From contig KK106981.1 of the NCBI GenBank assembly GCA_000611775.1, positions 5,272,927-5,336,926 of the forward strand: DNA of 64,000 bases, read 5' to 3'. Both the position numbers and the translations under genes were made by a program. The notes under the pieces are model-generated. The model ran no database searches, was not told the origin of the DNA, and was given only the letters and a program-made list of their open reading frames with translations. This DNA is from Umbilicaria muhlenbergii (Eukaryota; Ascomycota; Lecanoromycetes; Umbilicariales; Umbilicariaceae). Numbering within the stretch: position 1 is the stretch's first letter; every line of letters begins with the position of its first letter. Below, one piece after another: positions 10,952-24,541 of this stretch.

Positions 10952-12341
10952 ATGGCTACCAGTGTACTCAGCAGGAAGAAGGGCGTCATTGTCGGCGATG
11001 ATGTGCTCAAGGTACGTCTGTCTACAGCGTGCAGCGCAAACACAAGGAAGGTCTTAATACGACTCAAGAACAGACGTGCTGACCGTTTCATATGATAGCT
11101 TTTCAATTATGCCCAGGAGAAGAAGTTCGCCATCCCCGCCATTGTGAGCCTCTCGATCCATTTGCCAACGGTCGAAACTGACCAAGCTCCAGAACGTAAC
11201 GTCTTCCTCCACGGCCGTTGCAGCTCTTGAAGCTGCACGGGACAAGAAGGCACCAATCATTCTCCAAATGTCCCAGGGCGGAGCTGCATACTTCGCGGGA
11301 AAGGTAAGACTTCCGTACTCAGCCTGTACAAAAGCATTCATGCTGATGAGAATTGAGTTGCAGGGCGTTGCCAACGGTGACCAGCAAGCCTCGATCGCTG
11401 GCGCCATTGCTGGTGCTCATTACATCCGTTCCATTGCTCCCGCATATGATATTCCAGTAATTCTCCACACAGACCACTGTGCGAAAAAGCTCTTGCCTTG
11501 GCTGGATGGGATGATGGACGCAGATGAGGCATACTTTAAGGAGCACAACGAGCCCTTGTTTTCCAGTCACATGATCGACTTGTCAGAAGAAGAGGTTGAC
11601 TGGAATATTCAAACTACGGCGAAGTACTTGAAGCGTGCGGCGCCGATGAAGCAATGGCTAGAAATGGTCAGTGAAAGGCATGACACCTGAGTCAAGTCTT
11701 CTAGCATTAACCGGTCCATAGGAAATTGGTATTACTGGCGGCGAAGAGGATGGCGTGAACAATGAGGACGTTGATAACAACTCACTCTACACCCAGCCAG
11801 AAGACATTTACAATATTTACCACACCTTGTCGGCAATCAGCCCATATTTCTCGATCGCAGCAGGCTTCGGCAACGTCCACGGCGTGTACAAGCCTGGAAA
11901 CGTCAAGCTGCACCCAGAATTGCTCGGCAAGCACCAGCAGTATGTCAAGGAGAAGATCAATGCAAAGGAGGATAAGCCAGTCTTCTTGGTTTTCCATGGT
12001 GGTTCCGGGTCCACGAAGCAAGAGTACAAGGACGCTATCGGCTACGGTGTGGTCAAAGTCAACCTGGATACCGACCTACAGTATGCATACCTGACCGGTA
12101 TCCGGGACTACGTCCTGAAGAAGAAGGACTATCTCATGTCGCAAGTTGGTAACCCTGATGGCGAGGATAAGCCAAACAAACGCTACTTTGACCCGCGCGT
12201 AAGCATCTGGCATCCGAGTTTTACATGCAGAACACTGAATACTAACGATGGATTTAGGTCTGGGTCCGGGAGGGAGAAAAAACCATGTCGGCCCGTGTGC
12301 AAGAGGGTCTGGAGGACTTCAACACAGCTGGACAGCTATAA
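10952..12341 (+). CDS. Class II fructose-bisphosphate aldolase
   Basis: Six exons (10952-11011, 11099-11143, 11193-11303, 11364-11666, 11722-12198, 12258-12341) join without phase breaks to 359 aa, the usual length for fungal class II aldolase (Fba1/FbaA). It cleaves fructose 1,6-bisphosphate into the two triose phosphates in cytosolic glycolysis. Zinc-site and substrate-site motifs are present: ILHTDHCAKKLLPW, FGNVHGVYKPG and VFHGGSGS. The start MATSVLSRKKGVIVGDDVLK matches the usual N-terminus of the family. Introns have CTAAC-like branch sites (for example CATTAAC before exon 5). The C-terminus ends ...EDFNTAGQL. The gene is rich in introns near its 5' end, as in other filamentous ascomycetes. 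Confidence 0.95.
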
Positions 12342-13646
12342 GAATATTCAAGCGAAGTGCGGCATGCCAGGAGACGGGCTTGAGCGGCCATGGCGGCATT
12401 GTGTAGAGGGTGCAGCAGCGTCTCGCGAAACCTTTGGAGCCTATTCTGTCAATACTAAGAAATGCCCTACGCTTCTACATAGACATGAACCTCGAAGCAG
12501 ATGAAGGACACATCGGAACCGCGTGAGTTAGGCCGCATAAAATCGCCCTATCAGATAAGTCGTATGGCATCCGCCGAATGTATTGTAGGTGACATAATAC
12601 TCAAAGGGAGTATAAGCCGCTTGTCAGGGAGGCATATCTCGGCGCGGGGGCCCTCCTGAACACTCGACGATGGAAAGAGATGGGCACGAACTTCAAGTGT
12701 GGCCGTCGTAAAGCTCAAAGCCTTCTGCAAATTGCACACCGGATGCCTGAGGGGGTCTCTTCTTGTTGTTGAGTGGTCGAGAAGCCTCCAACCGAGGACT
12801 ACCACCAGTTTTGACTCCAAGTCTGGGACCCACACCCAGTCATGCAAGCTTACTACGTATATTGCCCATTATTTCCTTACTGTAGTTGAGTCAGATGAGA
12901 CTTATGTATTCGCTGACACGGGATGAGCGTGAGCGTGAGTGAGATAAGCATCAGGCGCAGGATTGTAGGGGATGCCAGATGTTCGGGTCAGGGAACCCCT
13001 CAAGTTCAGATGAAGCAGTCTTCTGGTATACCACGTAGAAAGAGTGCAAGTTCTAGAACCGTCAAGCTCTACAGGTCTGCCATATATGACTTGTGCATCG
13101 CGAACGAATTCCACAGAGGCTATTGTTCAATCATGCGACCAGGCAAAGTGTCCGATGTTTCGGCAGGGCCGCCTGATGATAAGGTATGCCGCCACATGCA
13201 TGCATGGTTCGGGATAAAAATAGACGAGCGCAAGAACCCCTGACAATTGAAGAATATGGGGACGTGCGAAAACTGCGGTATTGCGTCAAGCGTGCAATAT
13301 CCATCTTTTGGGCGGATAGAGAAACCCCAACGAATACGACCTTTACCGGATTTTTCCTCACTTGCTAACAGTCCTTCCTTTTTTTTTTCTCGGGGGTTTT
13401 ACATTCGATTCACCGGTGATATTGGAAACAGTTGACTGGGCTTTGTTCTCGTTCTTCGACACTGTTATCAACAACTGCCCTTTCATCTACGGCCGCATTA
13501 ACGTACTACATCCTTATTTGGGGACCCGTCCGTCTTCAACTAGGATTACAATGCCCGATTAGAGCCTAGACCTCCTATGGGCCTCCTCGAATCGTGAATT
13601 CTTCATCTCTAGTTCGCTTTTGCTGGACGTCCATTCGTTTCTTGTC
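12342..13646. other. Intergenic, aldolase 3' flank and CSC1 promoter
   Basis: About 1.3 kb with no supported gene. A pyrimidine run (about eleven Ts) at roughly 13380 lies about 265 bp before the CSC1 start and could be part of its promoter. The frame at 12551-12847 on the minus strand is not recognisable. Confidence 0.45.
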
Positions 13647-16600
13647 ATGGAAGGCACTATCCTTCAAGGCCGGCAGAACGGCGGCGAAGACACAGGCCAA
13701 ACATTTCTCGAACTTGTACAGGACCCTTTCAAAGCTAGTGTGAGTTGCTACAGCTTCCATGTCCGGGTCTACACACTAACAACGACTCTTCCAGTTTCAA
13801 GCCAATGCTTTCTGGGTGTCCCTCGGTACCTCCGTAGGCACCATGATCCTGATTACGCTGTTCTTCTCCCTTCTTCGGCCTCACAACTCCGTCGTATACG
13901 CGCCCAAGGTCAAGCACGCCGACGACAAACATGCCCCGCCTCGCATCGGGAAGGGTCTATTTGCCTGGTTTACGCCAGTATTGAGGACCAGGGAGGTAGA
14001 ATTGGTAGACAAGGTTGGACTTGATGCCACGGTCTTTCTCCGCTTTACACATATGTGCAGGAACCTGTTTCTCGTCATGAGTGTGTTTGGGTGTGGGATC
14101 TTGATCCCCACCAACGTGATCGCCAGCAACAAGGATATTGCAAAAGGGATATCAAACGAGACTAATAGGGCTTTTGCAGTGATGACGCCGCAATTCATTT
14201 TCGGATCTGCGTTATGGAGTCACGTCGTCTGTGCGTGGATATTCGACATCATCATTGCCTACTTTCTGTGGAGTAATTACAGGGCCGTGACACGCTTGCG
14301 GAGGCAGTATTTCGAGAGTCCGGAGTACCAGATGAGCCTGCATTCGCGGAGTCTAATGATGACCGACATCCCACCATCCTATCGATCAGACGAGGGAATC
14401 CTCCGCATCGCCGGCGAAGTGGAGCAAAGTTCGGGTTTGCCACGTGCAGCTATTGGTCGCAATGTCAAGGAGCTCCCCGAGCTCATTGATCAGCATAACA
14501 ACGCTGTCAGAAAGTTGGAATCTATCTTGGCAAAGTACCTCAAGAATCCTGATCGTCTGCCTCCGAGGCCCACCATACACCCATCGAAGAAAGACCATCG
14601 CGCCAAGCATGGGACCAAGGTAGATGCGATTGAGTACTTGACAGGACGTATCCGCGAGCTTGAGATGGAGATCAAGGACGTCCGTGAATCCATTGATAAG
14701 CGAAATGCTATGCCCTACGGATTTGCCAGTTACAGTAGGATCGAAGACGCCCATACAGTCGCGTATGTTGCGAGGAACAAGCACCCCCAAGGTACGACTA
14801 TCAGGCTCGCCCCACGACCAAATGATATTATCTGGGACAATCTCAAGCTTTCTAAGAAATCAAGAAGATGGAAGCGTTTCATGAATAACATTTGGGTTGC
14901 TCTCCTGACGGTCATCTGGATCGTACCTAACGCAATGATTGCTATATTCCTCACCGATCTCTCCAACCTTGGACGTGTCTGGCACGCGTTTCAGACCAGT
15001 TTGAACGGGAATCCCAAAACGTGGGCAGCAGTCCAGGGTGTAGCTTCCCCAGCGTTGATGTCGTTAGTGTACTTGGTCTTACCCATTATCTTCCGACGAC
15101 TCTCCATTCGAGCAGGTGATACGACGAAGACCTCTCGGGAGAAACATGTGACCCACAGACTCTACGCTTTCTTTGTTTTCAACAACTATATCGTCTTCTC
15201 TTTCTTCTCTGCAATTTGGGCCTGGGTCAGTGCCGTCGTCAGTCAAAGTAAGACTCACAGTGTATGGGACGCCCTCAAAGGCGGACAGTTCTTCAGCAAC
15301 CTTATGCTGGCCCTCTGCACTATCTCTCCGTTCTGGCTGACATGGCTTCTTCAACGTAACCTCGGGGCGGCCGTCGACATCGCACAGGTCATCAATCTCA
15401 CCTGGATTTGGTTTGCTCGTACGTTCGCAAGTCCCACCCCACGCCAGGCCATCGAGTGGACCGCTCCTCCTCCGTTCGATTACGCCAGCTATTACAATTA
15501 CTTCCTCTTCTACTCTACCATCGCTCTCTGCTTCGCCACACTGCAACCCCTTGTCCTTCTTGTCACAGCTCTTTATTTTACCGTTGACTCCTGGCTCAAG
15601 AAGTACCTTCTCCTTTACGTTTTCATCACCAAAACAGAATCTGGCGGCCAATTCTGGCGCATCCTGTACAACCGCTTTATCTTCGCCGCCATCCTAGCCA
15701 ACTGCACCAGCGCCCTCGTCATCAAAGCCCGAGGCACCTGGACCATGATCTTCGCCATGGCGCCCCTCCCCATCCTAATGCTCCTGTTCAAATGGTACTG
15801 CGCCCGCACCTTCGACGACCAATGCACCTACTACACCAAAGCCACCCTCATCAAAGACCCCGAGCTCGTCATACCCGATGCATCCAAAAAATCCACCCGC
15901 AACGACCGCGTCGGAACCCGCTTCGGCCACCCCGCCCTCTACAAGCCCCTCATCACCCCCATGGTCCACGCCAAAGCGCAAAAGGTCCTCGCGGAAATCT
16001 ACCGCGGCCGCCTCGACGACGGCTCCGACACCGCTTCCGTGGCCGGCTACTCGGATATCGCCATGGATCCCATGTCGCACACGCAGCCGGGCAAAGCCGC
16101 CCGCTTCGCCCCCGGCACCGGCACCCGCGATCTCTTCGAAGTGGTGCCTGAGTCGCGGCTCGATTTCGCCTACTTCAAAACGCGCGACGAATTCGGCGAC
16201 GACCATGGCGGCGACGGCGAACTCTATGGCCGTCCTGCGGATCTTGTCTCTGAGCGCAGTCATACGCCTCGTAGCTTTTTGGGCCGGGATGGCGGTTCGC
16301 TGTCTAGCTCTAGAGCATCGAGTCCGGCGCCTAAGTCTCGTCCGGCGTCCCGCGATCATCTGGGCGGCTATGGTGGCGATTTAGGGGATCAGGGTTTCCG
16401 AGGAGGGGGGGATGCCGGTGGCGGTGGGGGGATATATCATTTGGGGAATGAGAGTGAGAGTAGGTTGTTGAGCGGGGCGCAGGCGCCTGGGGTTGCGGAT
16501 AGGGATTTCGGGCACGGGCACGGGGCCCCGGAGATGGGGAGGGAAGACGAAGTGATGGGGATGGATAGGTGGCGAGGGGGGGGAAGGGGGTATGTGGGGG

Positions 16601-16659
16601 TGCCGATGGCGGCTGAGGAGGAGATTACGAGTTATGATTACTTTAGGGGGAAAAGGTAG
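13647..16659 (+). CDS. CSC1/OSCA-like stress-gated cation channel (RSN1/PHM7 family)
   Basis: Exon 1 is 13647-13739 and exon 2 is 13795-16659, giving 985 aa. The 55-nt intron has a CACTAAC branch site. The first membrane helix (WVSLGTSVGTMILITLFFSL) is followed by two more by about residue 180. A large cytosolic loop (roughly 180-370, PHM7 type) comes next, and then a multi-helix RSN1_7TM channel region from about residue 375 to 700. Known members are osmotically or mechanically gated calcium-permeable channels of the plasma membrane or ER. The tail (about 800-985) is disordered, first Ser-rich and then Gly-rich. The coding strand changes from strongly C-rich (15650-16150) to strongly G-rich (16380-16650), described in the findings. 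Confidence 0.93.
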
Positions 16660-17444
16660 AAGTGGGGGAATGGAGTGGGCGCTGTAGGTGTTTGGGGGGG
16701 GGGTTTAATGGTGTTTTTGGCTGCTTTGCTGTTAGGGCGGGAGTGGGTTAGGGGCATTGGATGTGAAGTTTAGCGGGAGTTTGGTGGTAAAAGTAGAGTA
16801 TGATTTATGAGATGAGGCATCTGAGTCGATGGTGGGGAGTAGAAGATGTGAGATGAACATCTATGAACGTCATGCATAACTTACTGAATCACTCGTCCCG
16901 TCACTGTCTGTCTACAAAGCACTGCCTGGCCGCTTTTTCGTGATTAATACGTATATTACATCCGCGACGGAGGAAATAAGCTTGGGGCCCTCTCGGGGAG
17001 TCAACAGCAAGAGTGACATACGAAATCAAGAAGTCGTCAAAAAGGATCGACTCCCACCGTTCTCTACGCGCCGTTGTGGAACCACACTCACCACCGCATC
17101 CGAAGGATCCACCAGCTGTAAGTTCTCGTGCAACGCAACACAAACGACGCAAGTATCGGACCGACCCTGCATGCATGCCCGTACGTCCGGCCATTCCCAC
17201 TCCCAATTGGCAATCCCAGCATCGCCATCACGACATCACTCGATCCACATTCCCAGAACAGAACCGTAATGTTAACATGTACTGTATTCTAAACCCTGAA
17301 AACAATAGCCGAACAAAACGCCCAAGGACCCCATCCGCTGGCCCCGCTAGACCCTCCCAAAGTCACCTTGAACAGAGAAACCCTCCCCCCAACTTCCCCC
17401 CCCCTCCGGCGGGACCCCCATTACCCCTTTCCACCCTCTCCCCC
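16660..17444. terminator. Convergent 3' intergenic region with G runs and C runs
   Basis: Lies between the 3' ends of the CSC1-like gene (plus) and the oxysterol-binding protein gene (minus), so it holds both terminators. The left part is G-rich (ten Gs near 16693) and the right part is C-rich (17385-17435), mirroring the G-rich 3' ends of both genes. A 208-codon plus-strand reading frame that enters this region is a shadow of the minus-strand gene. No RNA gene seen. Confidence 0.4.
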
Positions 17445-18870
17445 TCACGGACGCTGCTGATTCAACTGATTCACATTACCCACCCCGCCCTTGAACCGCC
17501 ACACCCCGCCCGTCCGATCACTTTCGATCCTCTCCCCAATACACCGCGACAACTTCTCAAAGACCGGATCCGGCCCGTTCAAGCGGTCAAAATACCTCCG
17601 TTCCCACTCCCTCCCTTCAGCCTGTTCCTTCCGCCTTAACTCCCGCTGCGAATTCTCAATCTTCGACTTCTCCAACCCCGTCGTATCCATATCGCCCTTC
17701 ACAATCGCCTCCGCGACCTTCTGCCACGCGCGATGCGACTCAAGCGGATCCTGCTGCTCCAGCGGCGCGACCGTCAACGGCGTCGTCTTGACCGCTTTGG
17801 CATCGTAAGTTTCGATGACAGAATGCGAGCTCTTCTTGCTGCTGCCGCCGCCTTCGCGGATCGTGAAGCCGTCGGTCCACTGGCCGTCGATAGTGTACAG
17901 GATTTCCTTTTCGCGGCCCTCCGGGAACAGGGTGGCGGTGAAGCTGTTCTTTTTGCCGGACAGCCAGCCTTTGCCGCTGTAGTCGATTTTGGCGACGTAG
18001 CCGGAGGAGGACGAGATGTAGGTTGCTTTGTTGAGTTCGACAAAGGGGCTGCCGTAAATAAGACCTTCGATGTGCAGGGCTGGGAGCGTGATTAGGTAGT
18101 CTTCGTTGTAGGCGTCGATGTGGAGGAGGGCGTGGCCGATTTGTTTGACGTGGATGGTGCGGGAGAAGGTGGCTTTTTGGGCGTTGTAGCCTTGGAGCTG
18201 GGGAGAGAGTTAGGATCGGAGATGGAGGAGCATGTGGATTTACATGACTGGGGATGGCTTACCCTGACTCCGTGCTTGTCGTTCCAGATGCTGTAGGCAG
18301 TGACGGGTGGGTGATGGCTGTACTTGAATCAGTCCCGGTCTTGACACTTCCACTGGTAACACGCCGTCCATACCTGACTTGTTCCGAAACCAAATGTGTC
18401 GTCCCGGCCTCATCCTCCCATTTCCCAAGATACAGCTCCCCCAAGAATGGGTTCAGCGGTTTCTTCTCCGATCCAAGCTTCTCACTTCGGCTGGCATATG
18501 AAGATTTCAAAGTGCTAAGAAACCACTTCAGAACGAGAAGGGCGCGTTTCTGTGGATCTGGTTCAGATGCGGGGGCGACGAAGATGGAGGGGTGTTCGAC
18601 CCAGTAAGCGGAGAACTCGACGAGGGAGATGGTGCTGAGAATGAAGGGAGGGGCGGTTAGGGAGGCGAGATCGCCGTTGAAAGATGCTATCGACTGCAGA
18701 GCGAGTCAGCAGCAGTATGGTTCGAGCAAGTACGATTGTTTGGACGTAATCACACAATAGTATGTGATGCTTCACGCTGATAACGGGGTACGCACCTTGA
18801 GGAATGAGGACCAGGAGCCTTTGTTCTGCGGTGCGACGCCGGCACCCTCTTCCCTGGACGATGAAGACAT
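17445..18870 (-). CDS. Oxysterol-binding protein, KES1/OSH4-like
   Basis: Exons 18870-18796, 18693-18374, 18317-18263 and 18197-17445 join to exactly 400 aa, typical of the short, OSBP-domain-only class. The protein starts [20 protein letters not shown]. The family signature [12 protein letters not shown] is split across the second intron. Further matches are [24 protein letters not shown] and the C-terminal helix [21 protein letters not shown]. There is no PH domain or ankyrin repeat. Members exchange sterol for phosphatidylinositol 4-phosphate between membranes. The 3' third of the coding strand is G-rich, whereas the part before it is C-rich. Confidence 0.93.
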
Positions 18871-19391
18871 ATTGATGCTTAATGAAGGAGTTTTGATGGA
18901 CTTGGCTGTGTAGGTAGATAAAGCGAGCGTGGGAGGATTGTGGGAGTAGAAGTGAAGTCGCAGTGGATAACAATTTCAACAAATGGTCAGAAGGGGGGGC
19001 TGCGTAGGCATCTGCTGGGGGGCGGCCGCAGTAGTGTTCAGTGCGTCATTCGACCAGAACCAGTTCCCTACGGAAGATCTACCGCGCTACGAGTAGGAGA
19101 ACGGCGGTGACACCTTCCTCAATTCAACATTGGTGGCCGAACGAACTATTCATCATTGTTATACGGGCCGCGAAATCCGCCTTCAAATGACCGATAACAA
19201 TATTTACAGGAGACAGGCACTTTCTTTTTGTTTGTTTATATTCGATTTCTGGAGGCATCAGGATTCTGTACATGACCGCGTGGCCCTGCATCACTTCGCC
19301 CATTCTCACCACCAGCCTTTGCAAGGCATCTATGCTTCCATCAAGAACACCGCAGAACCATCGTCATCGCTCCGTAACTCTTGATACTGTC
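18871..19391. other. Intergenic, phosphoglucomutase 3' flank and OSBP promoter
   Basis: About 520 bp between two minus-strand genes. It holds the terminator of phosphoglucomutase and the promoter of the oxysterol-binding protein gene. No RNA gene or repeat seen. Confidence 0.4.
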
Positions 19392-21210
<1,819 letters not shown>

Positions 21211-21722
21211 CTTGAGGTGTGATTGTTATCAAGTGTAATGGAAAGTGTAAGTACTCGGACAATTATTCAATGGGTTGGATGTCGTGAGCCTGGGGGAAGT
21301 CACCAATTTAAAAAGTTGTTGAAGGCCTCTTGGGCAGACCTCATGGTGGGGCAAGCGTGAGGAGGCATCGTCATTCGCTATTGCTCCGGTGCCTGCTGCG
21401 CCAACGACGAAAATGGGGTGCCGGTCTTTCAAGGGTCCTTCTGCTTGCCAAGAACGCTCATACATGAGTCCCAACGTTCGAATGGCTACGGTATCGATGA
21501 ACGTGGCCTTGCGATACGTTAAATAGCGAGAATGGCTGCATTGAAGAGGAGGCCTATTTAATAGGACGCTGCAAACTCAGCCTCTCAACCGGCAAAGCTC
21601 TCACCGCCCAGTTCTCACCGCCGAACCATATGCGGATTGATAGCTCCACCTACATTCACGAACGCCTCTTGCCTCTTGCCATTGCATGTTCGTCCCCCAG
21701 CACAATCACATTGATTTACAAT
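21211..21722. other. Intergenic, phosphoglucomutase promoter
   Basis: The upstream region of phosphoglucomutase and the 3' flank of the oligoribonuclease gene, both on the minus strand. Nothing else recognised. Confidence 0.4.
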
Positions 21723-22346
21723 CTACTTTCGGAAGATAGACTCCCGATAGAACCTGGCCTCTTCAATACTCTCCAGGATGTCTTCTCGTGCCTGATGCAG
21801 GCCTTGCTTCGTCGGTACCTGCTGCAACAGCTCGACTGGTGCCCATCGTCTAGCTGCTTCTTTAATGGAGCTGACGTCGAGGATTCGATAATGCAGGTGC
21901 TGCATCACCCTGTCATACGGCGCCTTGTTCAGGAAAGCTTTATCGCAGTGCACACTGTTTCCGGCTAGGAGGGCTGTGCGTGGCGTGGGTACGTATTTGC
22001 GGACGTACTCGAGTAGGCCATCGGCTGCTTCTTCTGGGGTCGTCTTCGAAGCAATTGCTGCTGCTGTGAGACCGGATGCGCCATGTGTATTGGTGCACCA
22101 CTCGTCCATTTTGTCCAGCGTAGCTTTGTCGTGATGGATGATGGCATCCCACCCTTTAGTGTCCAATAGATTGAGTTGAGCGTCGGTGATGAAACATGAT
22201 ATTGAGATGATCGTATCATTGGTAACATCCAATCCTGACATCTGGGAAACTTGTAATTAGCCAAGACGACTTTTGGTGCAAATATCCCTATGTCGTACCT
22301 CACAATCAATCCATACCAGCGGGTCTTCAGAACGTCCTGTCGTCAT
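21723..22346 (-). CDS. REX2: Oligoribonuclease (DEDDh exonuclease, REX2/Orn family)
   Basis: Exon 1 is 22346-22299 and exon 2 is 22241-21723, giving 188 aa, the usual size. It degrades very short RNAs to mononucleotides from the 3' end; fungal members act mainly in mitochondria. Exo I is WIDCEMSGLD, with the intron falling exactly between the Glu and the Met. Exo II is LAGNSVHCDKAFL and Exo III is HYRILDVSSIKEAARRW. The HQAREDILESI segment supplies the catalytic His and last Asp. Nothing essential is missing. No obvious long presequence is present (MTTGRSEDPLVWIDCE), so a mitochondrial location cannot be read from the start chosen here. The symbol is by homology to yeast REX2. Confidence 0.93.
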
Positions 22347-22529
22347 GATGCATGTAACCAATCAGAAGGGTGCTGCAGGTGATGTACACAGCCAGCCTTG
22401 CTCTCACTGCTGATTGATGTCGATGGCGAGGTAGAGATCGATATCTCGAGACGTTCGAGCTTCTCTTTGATCTGCAATACTTGATGACACCTATGCCGAC
22501 GTAGTCCTGGATATCGATCTACCGTTGCA
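22347..22529. promoter_or_regulatory. Short divergent promoter region
   Basis: Only 183 bp separates the ATGs of the oligoribonuclease (minus) and the Gfo/Idh/MocA oxidoreductase (plus). Both promoters and both leaders must fit here, so shared control is possible. Confidence 0.45.
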
Positions 22530-24270
22530 ATGAAAGAAGATCCGGAGGCTTTTAGAGAAACGGTGCGGTTCCCAAGCGGTGATAATACCATGTTCGAAAA
22601 CCCGCCAGTTGGGAAGGAAAACAATTGTCCAAGACTCCTCATCATCGGCGCTGGCGCAAGAGGCAACGCATACGCAAGGGCAGTCACCGAATCTACAAAT
22701 GGGATCATCGCCGCTGTTGCTGAGCCCATAGCCTACAAACGCGAGACTTTGTGGAAGAACTACATTCGACATGGTAACGAGCCCACGGAAGGACAGCTTT
22801 TCACCGGCTGGGAGGACTTCTACGAACATGAACGCCAGCGGAGAAAGTTGGCGGAAGCTGGGCAAAACGCTTCCCCCGGCGTGGATGGAGTGTTCATCTG
22901 TACACTCGATGAGATGCACGCGGATATTATCACCGGACTTGCGCCGTTGGGCCTGGCGATCATGAGCGAGAAACCTTTGGCTACGTCTCTGGAGGACTGC
23001 TTAAAGATCTACCGGTGTTTAGAGGCTGTAAAGCCGCAGGCGATCTTTACGATTGGGCATGTAAGAGGTCCCATATGATGGGTCTTTGAAATTATACTGA
23101 AATTGGGTGCTGCCAGGTTCTACGATATTCTCCACATAACATGCTTCTCCGAAGGCTATTACTAGAAGAAGACGTGATCGGGAATGTGTTATCAATGGAG
23201 CACACAGAGCCTGTAGGCTGGTGGCATTTCTCCCACTCATACGTTAGGTAAGCGTGTATCAGGAGATCATAGGGCTGAACTGACAGCTTGCCAGGGGCAA
23301 TTGGCGGAAAGAGTCTGTGACAGCGCCATCTCTGTTGACCAAATCCTGTCATGACATAGATCTCATTCTCTGGCTTTTGTGTTCTCCTCCGACGTCAAGA
23401 TCAAAAGACCCACCCCATTTTCCTGCCTTCTTGTCATCCACTGGCTCCGTGACATACTACAAGAGATCGCGCAAGCCGCTATTAGCGGGTACTGCAACAA
23501 ACTGCTTATCTTGTCCTGCCGAGACTGAATGCATCTACAGCGCTAAGAAAATATATCTTGAAAGACACCTTTCTAAAGGCAACGCCGGATGGCCAGTTCA
23601 GATTGTGGACCCAGAGATAGAAGACTGCTTGGCCACAACCGGGATGTCCGCCGCCGAATCCAAACTGATGGAACGTCTGGCAGAAGATTACGATAAGAGT
23701 ACACCTCAAGCGGAGATAGACCGCCGGCCTTGGTTCGGTCGCTGTGTATACGAATCGGATAACGATGTCTGCGATGACCAAATCGTAACCATCACCTTTG
23801 AGGAGGAACCACTTGCACCGCAAAGTGGCATGGATATGCCAGCACGGCTCAGGGGCCGAGGCGCCAAAACCGCAACGTTCCACATGGTAGCATTCACCGA
23901 GAAGCAATGCGAGCGAAGGGGCAGGATTTACGGAACCAAAGGCGAGATCGAATACGACAGTAAGACGATAAAGGTCTACGACTTCGCAAGTGGACAGACG
24001 CGAGTACACCACCCGCATCAGCCGGGTGGAGGACATGGTGGAGGGGACGATGGCCTTGCGCAGCAGTACGTCAAAGCTATCGATGCGGTGAAGAATGCAG
24101 GTACGAGTGTGGAAGAGGCCCAAAGGGCGCATATCGGGTGTACGCTGGAAGAGGTCATCAGAAGTCATGCTATGGTTTTCGCGGCGGAGGAAGCCAGGAG
24201 AGAGAGAAAAATTGTCGACTGGAAAGATTGGTGGGATTCGAATGTTCAGACTAAATTCGGACGACCATGA
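22530..24270 (+). CDS. Gfo/Idh/MocA-family NAD(P)-dependent oxidoreductase
   Basis: Exons 22530-23060, 23117-23247 and 23295-24270 join to 545 aa. The Rossmann fold is near residue 35 (LLIIGAGARGNAYARAV), followed by FICTLDEMHADIITGLAPLG and the MSEKPLATSLEDC segment with the EKP motif that is a hallmark of this family. Later parts are HTEPVGWWHFSHSYVRGNW and a KSCHDIDLILWL segment, which carries the conserved substrate-pocket Asp and His. Several Cys residues (NCLSCPAETEC) lie in an insert typical of the fungal branch. Family members oxidise sugars, inositols or related polyols; the substrate cannot be told from sequence. The start could also be the Met at residue 21 (MFENPPVG). Confidence 0.88.
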
Positions 24271-24541
24271 TATGTGGAGGACTTTCGAGGCCACCAATTT
24301 CCATTCCTTCGTAACAACGCCCAAAGAAAATCCGAACAAACTCACACAAGCTCTCTGTGGTGTTGGTTTTCTGAAGCCATTCTTTAAGGTCTGCTACCTT
24401 ATGTGGTTGAGGTCATCATTCCTCTTGGAACAACTTAGACTCGTTACGGTTCGGAAATATGCGGAATATTCTTGCTACTATGACCGTATCTTTAGCTGCT
24501 ACACTACCTCGTCCTGCACCTCAAAAGTCCCGGTATCACGT

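Noticed and set aside
15079-15651. 190-codon minus-strand frame
   Set aside because: Antisense shadow of the CSC1-like channel exon.
17013-17639. 208-codon plus-strand frame, Pro-rich
   Set aside because: It overlaps the C-rich antisense of the oxysterol-binding protein 3' end and the convergent spacer. The Pro content comes from C runs and there is no family resemblance.
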